Shown in pieces: positions 8,412-17,347 of a DNA stretch of 64,000 bases (positions are counted from its first letter, which is position 1; each line of letters begins with the position of its first letter). The notes below the pieces were generated by a model that was given only the letters and a program-made list of their open reading frames with translations, was not told where the DNA came from and did not search any database. The stretch is from Alloscardovia omnicolens (GTDB lineage Bacteria; Actinomycetota; Actinomycetes; Actinomycetales; Bifidobacteriaceae). Position numbers and translations under genes: made by a program. The stretch is taken from NCBI GenBank assembly GCA_040702985.1, contig CP159991.1:1843547-1907546 (forward strand). Reading direction: 5' to 3'.

Positions 8412-10853
8412 CTAGTTGGACAACCCCATGATGTCGAGGCACCAAGCATTCTCGATAGAAACTTCTTCCCACTGCTTATAGCGTCCCGTTACACCACCAT
8501 GTCCTGCTTCAACTTCAATCTTGGCGAAGGCTTCAACACCAACCTCTGGCTCATTTAAACGCGATATCCATTTCAGAGGTTCTACATACAGCACACGCGT
8601 GTCATTCATGGAGGTAGTAATAAAAATAACAGGGAAATGTTTCGTTCCGAAAGCTGCCTCACGCTGAACTGCCGTCATCACATTTTCATATGGAGTATAG
8701 GACTTCATATACGCGTAGACCTGCGCATTATGGAGAGGGTCTCCCCATTCATCCCATTCGGTAACTGTCAACGGCAAAGATTCATCCAAAATAGACGTGA
8801 GCGCATCAACGAAAGGTACATCCGCTTCAATACCCGCATAGAGGAACGGTGCCTGATTCGCCACAGCTCCCATCAGTAATCCACCGGCAGATCCACCGTT
8901 AGCTACTGTACGGCGAGCATCGGCAATACCGGCTGCTTGCAAAGCTGCGGTAACATCAACAAAATCATTAAAAGTATTGATTTTATTAAGACGCCGGCCT
9001 TGCTCATACCATGCACGCCCCATTTCGCCGCCTCCGCGAATGTGCGCTACAGCAAAAATAACACCTCGATCGAGCACGCTTGGACGTGCAACAGATACTC
9101 CTGGCCCCATGCTGCTTTCGTAAGAACCATAACCGGTAATAAACATGGGAGCTGCCCCAGCAGCTGACTGACGCTCCTGCGCATCAAACATAGTAGATAA
9201 TTCAGGTGCACTCAGTTCAGTGTTATCTGCTGGCATATTATCGAGAGCTGACACCATTCCGCGCTTCCACACCAAAGATACAGGCACACGCACACCGTCA
9301 CGCACGGTTACCCACAGACGGCGCTCCGCATAAGCATTTTCATCATAATTGAGCACGGTAGCGCGCTTGAGTAAACGATCCTCACCGGTAAGAGGATTCA
9401 GTTCACGCAATTGACTTGGACGCGTATACGACCCAAAGCTATAGCGCACCACAGGAGCCTCATACGATGGATTAGCAGCAAAACCAATAGCCTGCAGCAC
9501 CGAGGAATCATTCTCCCCCAGAGTTTTGAAGCTCCATGGACGACCAGCCTGCCAATCCTCAAAAGCCTGCTTTTTTGACATAATAGCGCAGTGATGTAAA
9601 CCGTTAGCGCGATAACTGAATGTAATAAAGTCCTTATAAATTCCCAAGCCGCCAATTTGCAAGCCTGCAGTGCCTTGAATAATAGCAGGGTTAATTTCAT
9701 TAAAATATGGCGTACTTACTGATTTTTCACGATCCTGAGCATTCGCTTGCTCACACCCATAATCAGAGCCAACAGCAATACAGTCACCATCACCCAAAGC
9801 ATATGTCCCCTGATGTTTTCGCATATCAATCAGGTCAATTTCAAAATTTGGATGATTGACATTGTGTACCACCACAGCTACGGGAATATCCTCGCCGTGC
9901 TCACCCATACCTTCAAAGTGAGCAAAACTCACATCATATTCCACACCATCTTGACGTGGAATAAATGCTTCAAAACGCGCAGCTTGCGGGTGATTATCTG
10001 GCATAAGCAGACCATCAATATCGTCAACGCGTAAATGCAGAACTTCACTCGTTGTTTTAGAGCTGGATTCAATAATAATCATGGACTCATCAAAAGATAG
10101 CCCGCACCCAATCCAAAAACGTTCATCAGATTCATAAAAAATGCGTGTATCCTCAGCAACTGGAGTGCCTATCCGATGCAGCCAAATTTCACAAGGACGC
10201 CAGGCATCATCAGTACGCGTATAAAAAATCCACTGCCCATCAGGAGTTGTGAACGAACCTGGACTGACATTCTCAATAACCTCTGGTAGATCCTTCCCCG
10301 TTGCAAGATTGCGCACATGCACGTCATAGCGTTCATTACCCGTTGTATCAACGCTAAAAACCAAAAGATTGCCGGCTTTATCTAAATCTAATCCGCCAGA
10401 ACGGAAGAAGTCATGCCCTGCGGATTCCTTATTGGCATCAAAAATAATTTCTTCGCCGTCTAATGTAGTGTCTGGCTCAATAATAGGCGCCGTCCAATCA
10501 TCAGCATCAGTAATAGGCACACGGCACTGCATGCCATACTGCTTACCTTCCTGAGTACGCGCAAAATACCAATAGTTACCAATGCGCGTTGGCACACTCA
10601 TATCTGTTTCTTGCACACGACTTTTCAGCTCGTTAAACAAAGTCTGTTTGAGTGGCTGCAAGTGTTGAACGATTTTATCTGATACGGCATTATGCGCAGC
10701 TACATAATCACGCACCTGAGCGCTATCTTTATCGCGTAACCACTCATAGTTATCAATAAAAGTGTCTCCGTGATGAATACGCTGGTGAGGTTTTTGAACG
10801 GCATGAGGAATGTCGGCATGATTAACGCCATGAGCAGTCAAAAAATCAGTCAT
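8412..10853 (-). CDS. ptrB: Oligopeptidase B / prolyl oligopeptidase family serine peptidase (S9A)
   Basis: The 813-residue cytosolic peptidase probably cleaves short peptides after basic residues. An N-terminal beta-propeller (about 60-450) is followed by an alpha/beta-hydrolase domain. The catalytic serine is in GGSAGG (Ser655), the aspartate in SMNDTRV (Asp751) and the histidine in EAGHGG (His785). YGSYESSMGPGVS and HIRGGGEMGRAWYEQGR are typical of oligopeptidase B rather than prolyl oligopeptidase. There is no signal peptide. The start shares one base with the upstream gene's stop (TAATG), indicating translational coupling. The exact specificity (Arg/Lys versus Pro) is inferred from family resemblance. 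Confidence 0.87.
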   Translation of the reverse strand: MTDFLTAHGVNHADIPHAVQKPHQRIHHGDTFIDNYEWLRDKDSAQVRDYVAAHNAVSDKIVQHLQPLKQTLFNELKSRVQETDMSVPTRIGNYWYFARTQEGKQYGMQCRVPITDADDWTAPIIEPDTTLDGEEIIFDANKESAGHDFFRSGGLDLDKAGNLLVFSVDTTGNERYDVHVRNLATGKDLPEVIENVSPGSFTTPDGQWIFYTRTDDAWRPCEIWLHRIGTPVAEDTRIFYESDERFWIGCGLSFDESMIIIESSSKTTSEVLHLRVDDIDGLLMPDNHPQAARFEAFIPRQDGVEYDVSFAHFEGMGEHGEDIPVAVVVHNVNHPNFEIDLIDMRKHQGTYALGDGDCIAVGSDYGCEQANAQDREKSVSTPYFNEINPAIIQGTAGLQIGGLGIYKDFITFSYRANGLHHCAIMSKKQAFEDWQAGRPWSFKTLGENDSSVLQAIGFAANPSYEAPVVRYSFGSYTRPSQLRELNPLTGEDRLLKRATVLNYDENAYAERRLWVTVRDGVRVPVSLVWKRGMVSALDNMPADNTELSAPELSTMFDAQERQSAAGAAPMFITGYGSYESSMGPGVSVARPSVLDRGVIFAVAHIRGGGEMGRAWYEQGRRLNKINTFNDFVDVTAALQAAGIADARRTVANGGSAGGLLMGAVANQAPFLYAGIEADVPFVDALTSILDESLPLTVTEWDEWGDPLHNAQVYAYMKSYTPYENVMTAVQREAAFGTKHFPVIFITTSMNDTRVLYVEPLKWISRLNEPEVGVEAFAKIEVEAGHGGVTGRYKQWEEVSIENAWCLDIMGLSN

Positions 10854-12190
10854 TAATGTTTACGTTTCTGTGAAGAGGTGGATACTGCTAAAGCTTCAAG
10901 CATCGGCAACATGGTATGCATCAGGCTCACACCAGACTGCCCATAAAAAACAGGAACGTCCACATCCGGAGTGCTCGTAGCAGTGAGCATAGATTGTAGA
11001 TCCTTTTCATCATGGCGCAGCTGGCGGATTCCAATAGCAAGAATACGTCCAGGATATAGCCGTGTTAAACGAGCATAAGTAATTGGATCTTGCTGACCAT
11101 CATCGCCTAGAAGAATAAACTTCATATTCGGAAAATCCGACATCAACTGTTGCACAAATTCCAACTTGTGCTGCACTCCCGTGGGAATAAAAGTTTTTGG
11201 ACGCGGATCAATATCGCGCAGCAAAATCGGACCTTGAGGGAAACCGTGCGTACGTATTAATTCACGAATTGTTCCTTCTACATTCCACGGAGAAGTAGAT
11301 AAGTAGAAGAACGGCGCGTCTGGAAAAAGATCAGCGATCTTATTGTAGAAAACACTCATACCCGGAACAGTTGTACGGTTACGAGGATTCACAAACAAGA
11401 ATTTCATGGCTGCTCGTGCCATTTGAGGCACTTGAGAGACCATAATCGTGTCATCCACATCAGAAATAATGCCGACGGGTGAACCATCAGGGCTAATGAA
11501 CAATGGTGACGATACTGCCGGACGATTACCGACCGCATAGGTAATTGTGTGCATTCCCGGAGTCATATCGCGTGGCGCCAGCAAATCTAAATATCCATGA
11601 GAATCCGATTTAATAGCACTCACCGATGATTGCGCTAAAGAATTCACAGAATCAAACTTCGAAAGATCACCTATTTGAGCAGTGAGCACCGGAATACCAT
11701 CAATACTTACACGCACAGGCACGCGTGGAGCTGGAACCATAAAAATATTACGAATTCCACGACCTAACCTGCGTCTAAAAGTTTTCATGGGAGAACCATA
11801 TACAGTGCGGCAAATAATGCGCGAAAACTTCGTGGTGCCGTAGCCCACATAAGGTTCAACATATGGTTTCCACCCAGCTTTGCGAGCGCTCGGCATGGAT
11901 AGCGCATACCAGGCACCAAAAATACCCGTCACTGCGTGTCTAGCTAACTGCACCAGTGGCGGCTTTTTCTCAGTGCGTTCACGCACAGATGGTCGGTCAA
12001 TAGTCGTACGCGCACGCTGCGCCAGAATAGGGTGCGTTCCCCGACCAGCAGCCTTCGTCTGTGTTGAGTTCTTATCACGAGTGCTCTTGCCGTGTTGCAC
12101 CGCTGAAGACTGCACCTGTGAAGACTGCGCAGCACGAGGCTCAGTCGACTGATAAGCGGATTGAGAACTGTTATTTGGCAATGGCGGCAT
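10853..12190 (-). CDS. App1-like (DUF2183) phosphatase-domain protein
   Basis: The 445-residue protein has a low-complexity, Ser/Gln/Thr-rich N-terminus (1-75), then a beta-rich region (about 150-230). The DUF2183 domain is next, with the HAD-like DxDxT motif in ISDVDDTIMVSQV, followed by PFFYLSTSPWNV and LLGDDGQQDPITY. The yeast member App1 is a Mg-dependent phosphatidate phosphatase; the bacterial substrate is unknown. The annotated start overlaps the gcvH end by 20 nt in another frame; a TTG nine bases further in would be an alternative. Downstream it is coupled to the oligopeptidase gene by TAATG. Function in this organism is not established. Confidence 0.8.
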   Translation of the reverse strand: MPPLPNNSSQSAYQSTEPRAAQSSQVQSSAVQHGKSTRDKNSTQTKAAGRGTHPILAQRARTTIDRPSVRERTEKKPPLVQLARHAVTGIFGAWYALSMPSARKAGWKPYVEPYVGYGTTKFSRIICRTVYGSPMKTFRRRLGRGIRNIFMVPAPRVPVRVSIDGIPVLTAQIGDLSKFDSVNSLAQSSVSAIKSDSHGYLDLLAPRDMTPGMHTITYAVGNRPAVSSPLFISPDGSPVGIISDVDDTIMVSQVPQMARAAMKFLFVNPRNRTTVPGMSVFYNKIADLFPDAPFFYLSTSPWNVEGTIRELIRTHGFPQGPILLRDIDPRPKTFIPTGVQHKLEFVQQLMSDFPNMKFILLGDDGQQDPITYARLTRLYPGRILAIGIRQLRHDEKDLQSMLTATSTPDVDVPVFYGQSGVSLMHTMLPMLEALAVSTSSQKRKH

Positions 12191-12572
12191 AGCTTTCTGC
12201 AGTTAAGAGTTCAGGTTCGTCATCGTCAAGTTCAATTTTGAGAATCCAGCCCTCACCGTAGGGATCATTATTAATCACTTCTGGATCATCCACTACTGCT
12301 TGGTTGATATAACGCACGGTTCCCGACACTGGCATCACCATAGTAGAAATAGCCTTAGCTGATTCTAATTCCACTGGCTCATCACCAGCCTGGACTTGTG
12401 TATCTACATCAGGCAAATCCACAAATACAAGATCACCCAGCTGTTCTGCGGCATATTCTGTAATGCCTAAAACTGCTGGAGAACTCGATGTATCAATCCA
12501 TACGTGGTCGTCTGAGTAATTCAGATGATCTGGGATACTTAAATTTGGTGTATGTTGCGTATTTTCACTCAT
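12171..12572 (-). CDS. gcvH: Glycine cleavage system H-like lipoyl carrier protein
   Basis: This 133-residue carrier contains the lipoyl domain. YSDDHVWID and LGITEYAAEQLGDLVFVDLP match the N-terminal half of GcvH, and ELESAKAISTMVMPVSG carries the lipoyl lysine (Lys73). No gcvT or gcvP is in the window. The inverted-domain lipoate ligase lies about 5 kb downstream on the same strand in the same close-packed block. The carrier may serve a partial glycine-cleavage system or a lipoyl-relay role; the sequence here does not decide. The gene begins 9 nt after the upstream fusion gene and has no clear Shine-Dalgarno. Confidence 0.88.
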   Translation of the reverse strand: MSENTQHTPNLSIPDHLNYSDDHVWIDTSSSPAVLGITEYAAEQLGDLVFVDLPDVDTQVQAGDEPVELESAKAISTMVMPVSGTVRYINQAVVDDPEVINNDPYGEGWILKIELDDDEPELLTAESYAAIAK

Positions 12573-12581
12573 AGTTTTATC

Positions 12582-14549
12582 TTAGCGCAATTCAGTACCG
12601 TACCACTGCTCAATCATGCGCAAAGCGATAGACGCTCGTCCCGGTAATTCGATGCGACCTAAAGCTAAGGCATCCATAAATTCATCCCGTGTAAACCATT
12701 GCGCATCAGCTACTTCGCGCGTATCCAATGTTAAACGAGTATCCGTAGCACGTGCGCCATAGGCTAACATGAGTGAGCCTGGGAATGGCCATGGTTGAGA
12801 ACCCACATAATGCAGGCTATCGACTAGTATGCCCAGCTCTTCTTGAACTTCGCGATGCACCGCATGCTCTACATTTTCTCCAACCTCTACAAAGCCAGAG
12901 CACACGGAGTATACGTTATTATCCCACGCCTTGTTATGCTGCAAAACAATACGATCACTATCGTCGGTAATGCGCACAATCATCGACGGTTCAATACGTG
13001 GAAAGTGAATATGTTGTTCTGTTCCCGTGCACTGTACTGCCCAACCACCGTTAGTATTGAGCGTAGATGCGCCGCAATACCCGCAATATCGAGCTTTGCT
13101 ATGCCATAATGCCAGACCTTGAGCCATCGTAGCGAGTTGGGCATGATGAGCTGAGAGTAGCCCAGCACACTGACGGAAAATTGGCCAATCATACTGAAGT
13201 AGAGCACGCTGAATAAAGGTATTCATCACAGCATTATGCGTTGCCTTGTCCCCCAAAGCATCCATATCTACAGCCACATAGGTGCGCTGCTCACGATGTG
13301 CCTCATCAAGCAACTGCCCTAAGAAATACAAGGCATCAGGATATTTACTCAAGGTGTCAGCCACATACGAGCCAGCCAACTCCACCAGTCGACGCATATG
13401 CCCAGTTTGCATAGCCGACTGGATACCTGTTTTTGCTAAAGCAATGCGTGAATTTCTCACTAGAACAACGAAGGTATGTTCATCGTGAAGAACTTCGAGC
13501 CAGCCTTCACGCGTAATTTTCTCACGGCTATTAATATTCCAATTCACTGCTCCGCTCGCTAGCGGAATATTTTTCAGTTGCTCCCCCATGCGCAAAGATT
13601 CAGGACTCAACCCTAAGCGAGGTGATGAATAGTGGGTTGCAGTCTGCGATGCGCCAGTGGCCTCTTGAGATTCATATACATCACGTATTAACTGCTCTAG
13701 AGCATGGGCTACCTGGGCAGGTTTTTCAAAAGAACTAAAATGACCGCAATCGTCAATTTCTGTGAAGCGTACAGATGCGTTACTCATAGCTTCAGCTATA
13801 GGACGCATAATGTGAGGAGCAGACGATGGATCTAAAGAGCCGCTAATAACTGCTGCTGGCACATGAATTTTCTCTAAAGTGTCGTTGTCATCACGGCGAC
13901 CAGCTGCCATGCGCTGACGCCACGCCACACCTGCTGGAGTTTGGGAAGAAATCCACTGCATGAAAGTATCAATGTATTCAGAAGATTTTTTGAACGTAGA
14001 ATCACCATCAGCAGGGCGAGCAAAATGGAAAACTGGTTCAAGAGTAGCTTCATCTTCCGCCCGACGTGCGCTTTCCAGACGGTTCGCGCGCTGCTCACTG
14101 GTATCTGCATCTGCTTTCGTATCACATAAAGCAAGACCAGCAACTGCATCAGGGAATTGACGCACAATAGATAAAGTGGCGTATCCTCCCATAGAAATTC
14201 CCACATACATCGCTTTGTGATAGCCCATGGACTGCACTGCATGCACAATTGACGAAGCCATACGATCCATAGCTTCCACATAGGCGCCATCGTCAGCAAT
14301 GTCACCCACATAACGCACATCAGGAACAGGATTTGTGCCAGCTCCTGGCATATCAACAGCCAAAATCGTGGTATCAGGAAGGTTTGTCTGCTGCTCACAC
14401 GCACGCACAAGTTCCACTGCAGTTTTATCCCACACATGATGGTCCACAGGGAAAGCATGAATAAGAACCATCGGAATATCTGTCTGCCCAGACGAAACAA
14501 GGGCACGATGATAGGTGTGCACGGGAATATCAAAGTACTTAATGGCCAT
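12582..14549 (-). CDS. Fusion of an alpha/beta hydrolase and a NudC-type NADH pyrophosphatase
   Basis: One uninterrupted 655-residue frame joins two enzymes. Residues 1-285 are an alpha/beta hydrolase (oxyanion region LIHAFPVDHHVW, nucleophile Ser119 in GISMGG, likely catalytic His in DDCGHFSSFE). Residues about 320-655 are NudC: a zinc-ribbon half CGYCG (489-493), a degenerate second half with one Cys (507) and no paired Cys, a complete Nudix box at 552-574 (GFVEVGENVEHAVHREVQEE), and the NudC signature SQPWPFP just after. NudC splits NAD(H), or NAD-capped RNA, into mononucleotides. The hydrolase substrate is unknown. A possible TTGCAG-N16-TAGCGT promoter ends 6 nt before the ATG. This is probably the first gene of the minus-strand block down to pyrD. 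Confidence 0.85.
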   Translation of the reverse strand: MAIKYFDIPVHTYHRALVSSGQTDIPMVLIHAFPVDHHVWDKTAVELVRACEQQTNLPDTTILAVDMPGAGTNPVPDVRYVGDIADDGAYVEAMDRMASSIVHAVQSMGYHKAMYVGISMGGYATLSIVRQFPDAVAGLALCDTKADADTSEQRANRLESARRAEDEATLEPVFHFARPADGDSTFKKSSEYIDTFMQWISSQTPAGVAWRQRMAAGRRDDNDTLEKIHVPAAVISGSLDPSSAPHIMRPIAEAMSNASVRFTEIDDCGHFSSFEKPAQVAHALEQLIRDVYESQEATGASQTATHYSSPRLGLSPESLRMGEQLKNIPLASGAVNWNINSREKITREGWLEVLHDEHTFVVLVRNSRIALAKTGIQSAMQTGHMRRLVELAGSYVADTLSKYPDALYFLGQLLDEAHREQRTYVAVDMDALGDKATHNAVMNTFIQRALLQYDWPIFRQCAGLLSAHHAQLATMAQGLALWHSKARYCGYCGASTLNTNGGWAVQCTGTEQHIHFPRIEPSMIVRITDDSDRIVLQHNKAWDNNVYSVCSGFVEVGENVEHAVHREVQEELGILVDSLHYVGSQPWPFPGSLMLAYGARATDTRLTLDTREVADAQWFTRDEFMDALALGRIELPGRASIALRMIEQWYGTELR

Positions 14550-14701
14550 AGTTGTACGCTACCACGCACGCTTTACTCTGCAATGCCATGATTGTGCAGA
14601 AAAGCGAACGCGCAAGAACTAAAAACGCACAAGCTAACATGCGTCTAGAAAACGCGAAGCTATCCACTCATCTGTATATCTTCGCTATATCTTCTGTATG
14701 C

Positions 14702-15331
14702 CTATAGCCCTGCCGATGTCAATGCTTGCATAACAATACGGTCAAAACCGTTAGGAAGTTGAGCTAAAAATTCTGGACTTAATGCGGTTTGTGGAGTTAC
14801 CCATTCCACGTCCAAGGTCTCGTCCATAGGCTGGCAATCACCGGCAATGTCCACGATATAGCACAAAGCCACAGCGTGCTGACGCGAGTCAAAATACGGG
14901 CTTGCTCCTGGAGTTGGAAAGAATTCTGCCACCATAAAAGGCTGCAAAATAGGAGGAATATGCGCTAAAGTTATATCGCCTAAATCTTTCGAAATATTGC
15001 GCGCAATAGATTCGCGAATAGTTTCATGAAAAACAATTCTGCCCGTAATCAAAGTACGCGATACTGTGCTGTCTGCATCGTGCGCGGTAAGCAATGACCC
15101 CACATATGTAATACGGCCTAAATCATCTGTGCGCACGGGAACAACCACCACATACGGTAATGGAGTTTTACGCCGCACCTCATCAATGTCTGCACGTGCA
15201 AGCCAGCCTGGCGGATTATGCGAAGAGGAGCCGCGCATAAAATCGTCCGGAGTTATGTCATCAAATTCTCCGCGCTTACGACCTGCATCGAAATCGTCAC
15301 TATCTGGAACTTCATCATTGAGAACTGGCAT
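14702..15331 (-). CDS. DUF4916 family protein (degenerate NUDIX-like)
   Basis: The 209-residue protein matches the actinobacterial DUF4916 type: ARADIDEVRRKTPLPYVVVVPVR, a pseudo-Nudix box (GRIVFHETIRESIARNISKD, lacking the REUXEE glutamates), and DSRQHAVALCYIVDIAG. Loss of the metal-binding glutamates argues against Nudix hydrolysis. The ATG at 15331 is preferred over a GTG at 15337 because CATAAT (15339-15344, minus) ends exactly 7 nt before it, consistent with a leaderless mRNA. It is divergent from thioredoxin. Function unknown. Confidence 0.72.
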   Translation of the reverse strand: MPVLNDEVPDSDDFDAGRKRGEFDDITPDDFMRGSSSHNPPGWLARADIDEVRRKTPLPYVVVVPVRTDDLGRITYVGSLLTAHDADSTVSRTLITGRIVFHETIRESIARNISKDLGDITLAHIPPILQPFMVAEFFPTPGASPYFDSRQHAVALCYIVDIAGDCQPMDETLDVEWVTPQTALSPEFLAQLPNGFDRIVMQALTSAGL

Positions 15332-15385
15332 ACACACTATTATGACACTTCACCCAGAGCAAAGTGAAGGGAATTTTCTCCATGC

Positions 15386-15414
15386 TTGACCTATTGAAAC
15401 AGTTAAACTATGAG
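15386..15414 (+). promoter_or_regulatory. Thioredoxin promoter
   Basis: TTGACC (15386-15391), 17 nt, TATGAG (15409-15414). The leader then contains a small GGGC-TAA-GCCC hairpin (about 15427-15437) before AAGGA and the ATG. Confidence 0.6.
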
Positions 15415-15458
15415 AAATATATTTGTGGGCTAAGCCCGCACCACCACGAAGGATACCC

Positions 15459-15827
15459 ATGACAACCCAGATTATTGAAGAAGAGAAATTTAACGATATT
15501 ATCAGCGAAAACGATATTGTGCTCGTAGATTTTTGGGCTACGTGGTGCCCTCCATGCCGCGCTTTTGGTCCTGTGTATGAAAAGGCATCTGATAAGCACG
15601 AGGATATTTATTTCGGTAAAGTTGATGTAGATCAGAATCAAAATCTCGCTCAGGCAGCGCAAATCCAAGCTGTTCCAACATTAATGGCTGTTAAGAACGG
15701 CACTGTGGTCTTTCAGCAGGCGGGAGCTTTAACTGCTTCTCAGCTAGAAAGCGTTATTGAGCAAGTGCGCTCTCTTGATCTTGACTCTGCTGAAAATGGA
15801 AGTGCAAGCTCTGAAGCTCAGAACTAA
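15459..15827 (+). CDS. trx: Thioredoxin
   Basis: The 122-residue protein has the thioredoxin fold. The active site is WCPPC (in FWATWCPPCRAFGPVYEKAS), a CPPC variant of the more common CGPC, and the cis-proline motif is AVPTLM. It reduces protein disulfides in the cytosol. The start at 15459 has AAGGA 5 nt upstream; a longer frame from 15423 has no ribosome site. The CPPC active site usually shifts redox potential, so a specialised role is possible. Confidence 0.9.
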   Translation: MTTQIIEEEKFNDIISENDIVLVDFWATWCPPCRAFGPVYEKASDKHEDIYFGKVDVDQNQNLAQAAQIQAVPTLMAVKNGTVVFQQAGALTASQLESVIEQVRSLDLDSAENGSASSEAQN

Positions 15828-16167
15828 GCAAACATTACCGTATGGAAAACCGTAGCGAAGAAAAACCGTAGCGAAATTGTGGTGGATGCGCACACGTGTA
15901 TTGTGTACATCCCCCACAACTGAAGACGGTGAGCATCTGAGCACTTCACGATATTTCACGAACGCTGTTCCTGTGGCTAGTATCACAAGCGCTCAACCTG
16001 ACTTTGAACGCCTCTCGTGCTAAAATATGAGAAGTTTTGTTCATTGCCTTTGCATCAGTAAACTGCGCTACGAACTCTATATGCAGCGCACAGTACATAC
16101 CACCCATGCGAAGAACAGATAATACATAATTGAATACTGATTCTTATTCGCCAATGTGAGGAGCTTT
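15828..16167 (+). other. Intergenic region: hairpin, short direct repeat and promoter of the G5 gene
   Basis: Two copies of AAAACCGTAGCGAA (15846-15859, 15863-15876) lead into a hairpin, TTGTGGTGGATG (15877-15888) pairing with CATCCCCCACAA (15908-15919) with one mismatch; no T-run follows. A promoter CTGACT (15998-16003), 17 nt, TAAAAT (16021-16026) gives the next gene a leader of about 135 nt. No known riboswitch core was recognised in that leader. Confidence 0.5.
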
Positions 16168-17190
16168 ATGCCTGGTCGTCACGGACAACCGATCGTACCA
16201 TTACATAAAAAAATGACGCGTAAGCACTGGATTGCAGTGACTGCAGGTGCTTTGGCAGTTGTTACTCTTGCTACCAGCACCGCCTTTGCAACAGTTCATT
16301 ACTTTACGGCAGAACCTGCTTCACATCTTACGGCTTATTCAATTAATGATTTGGTTAGCAACAGCAAAGACGTATCCCGTAGCACTCTGCGCGCAGCATT
16401 AAAGAATAATGCAGGCGACGCTTCTGCAGACACTCAATATATTAAGGTTGTTATTAACGGTGCCTCGCGCATGGTTTTAGGCACTGATTTTACCGATGTT
16501 AAGTCTGTTCTCGCTGCTGGCAATATCACTTTGGAAGATACCGATTCAATTACACCTTCTTTAGATACTGCGGTAAAAGAATCAACCGTTATTAAAATTA
16601 CTCGAGCAGACTCTACTATTGAAACTGTAGAACAGTCGCTTCCTTTCAACACGGTTGAAATTAAAGATGATTCCCTCCCAGAAGGCACCAAGAAGGTAAC
16701 CGTTAAGGGTAAAGAAGGCATCGTAGAACAAACTAACTTAGTAACTAAGAATGGCGATTCCGTTATTTACACTTCAACAATTACGGAGTATGTAAAAGCT
16801 GCTCCAGTCAATGAAGAAGTACACGTGGGAACTAAAAAATCTACTGCTGTTCCTTCAACTGGATCCGCTCAATTAGGTACTACTGTTCCAGTAAGTGAAG
16901 CTCAAGCTATTGCACACGAGATGGTTCTTGCTCGTGGCTGGTCAGAATCTGACTTTACGGCTTTAGTTAACCTGTGGAATAAGGAATCTGGATGGCGCAC
17001 AACCGCCGCAAATCCTTCTGGCGCATACGGGATTCCTCAAGCACTTCCAGGAAGTAAGATGGCATCTGCTGGCGCGGACTGGCAAACGAACGCCACAACC
17101 CAGATCACATGGGGAATAGGCTATATTGCCGGTCGCTATGGCACGCCTTCCGCCGCATGGGCACATTCTCAGGCATATAACTGGTATTAA
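16168..17190 (+). CDS. Secreted G5-domain, transglycosylase-like cell-wall protein
   Basis: The 340-residue protein starts at the ATG after GAGGAG (16158-16163). An N-terminal membrane/signal segment lies at about 22-45 (ten-odd hydrophobic residues after MTRKHW). Next comes a DUF348-like stretch (YIKVVINGASRMVLGTDFTDV), then a G5 domain (about 160-210; NTVEIKDDSLPEGTKKV, KGKEGIVEQTNLVTKNG). The C-terminal lysozyme-like fold (about 250-340) has NKESGWRTTAANPSGAYGIPQALPG, where the Glu in NKESGW is the likely catalytic acid. The layout resembles actinobacterial Rpf-like and aggregation-promoting wall hydrolases. It probably acts on peptidoglycan outside the membrane. Confidence 0.83.
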   Translation: MPGRHGQPIVPLHKKMTRKHWIAVTAGALAVVTLATSTAFATVHYFTAEPASHLTAYSINDLVSNSKDVSRSTLRAALKNNAGDASADTQYIKVVINGASRMVLGTDFTDVKSVLAAGNITLEDTDSITPSLDTAVKESTVIKITRADSTIETVEQSLPFNTVEIKDDSLPEGTKKVTVKGKEGIVEQTNLVTKNGDSVIYTSTITEYVKAAPVNEEVHVGTKKSTAVPSTGSAQLGTTVPVSEAQAIAHEMVLARGWSESDFTALVNLWNKESGWRTTAANPSGAYGIPQALPGSKMASAGADWQTNATTQITWGIGYIAGRYGTPSAAWAHSQAYNWY

Positions 17191-17221
17191 AGAGCTGCTA
17201 TTAAAAAGATAAGACTCGCAT

Positions 17222-17265
17222 AGTTCAGGCGCTGGTTCATCACAATCAGCGCCTGAACTGTATTA
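17222..17265 (+). terminator. Hairpin after the G5-domain gene
   Basis: AGTTCAGGCGCTG (17222-17234) pairs perfectly with CAGCGCCTGAACT (17247-17259). The following GTATTATCT is only mildly U-rich. Confidence 0.55.
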
Positions 17266-17347
17266 TCTGTGCTCTTATCTGCCTTTTGTACACATATTTA
17301 ACATTCAGCATGGGCGTTTTCATCTCACACTGTGCAAGAATTGAGAT

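Noticed and set aside
16020..16167. c-di-AMP (ydaO-type) riboswitch in the leader of the G5-domain gene
   Set aside because: This class often precedes cell-wall hydrolases in Actinobacteria, but the 135-nt leader lacks a recognisable ydaO core.
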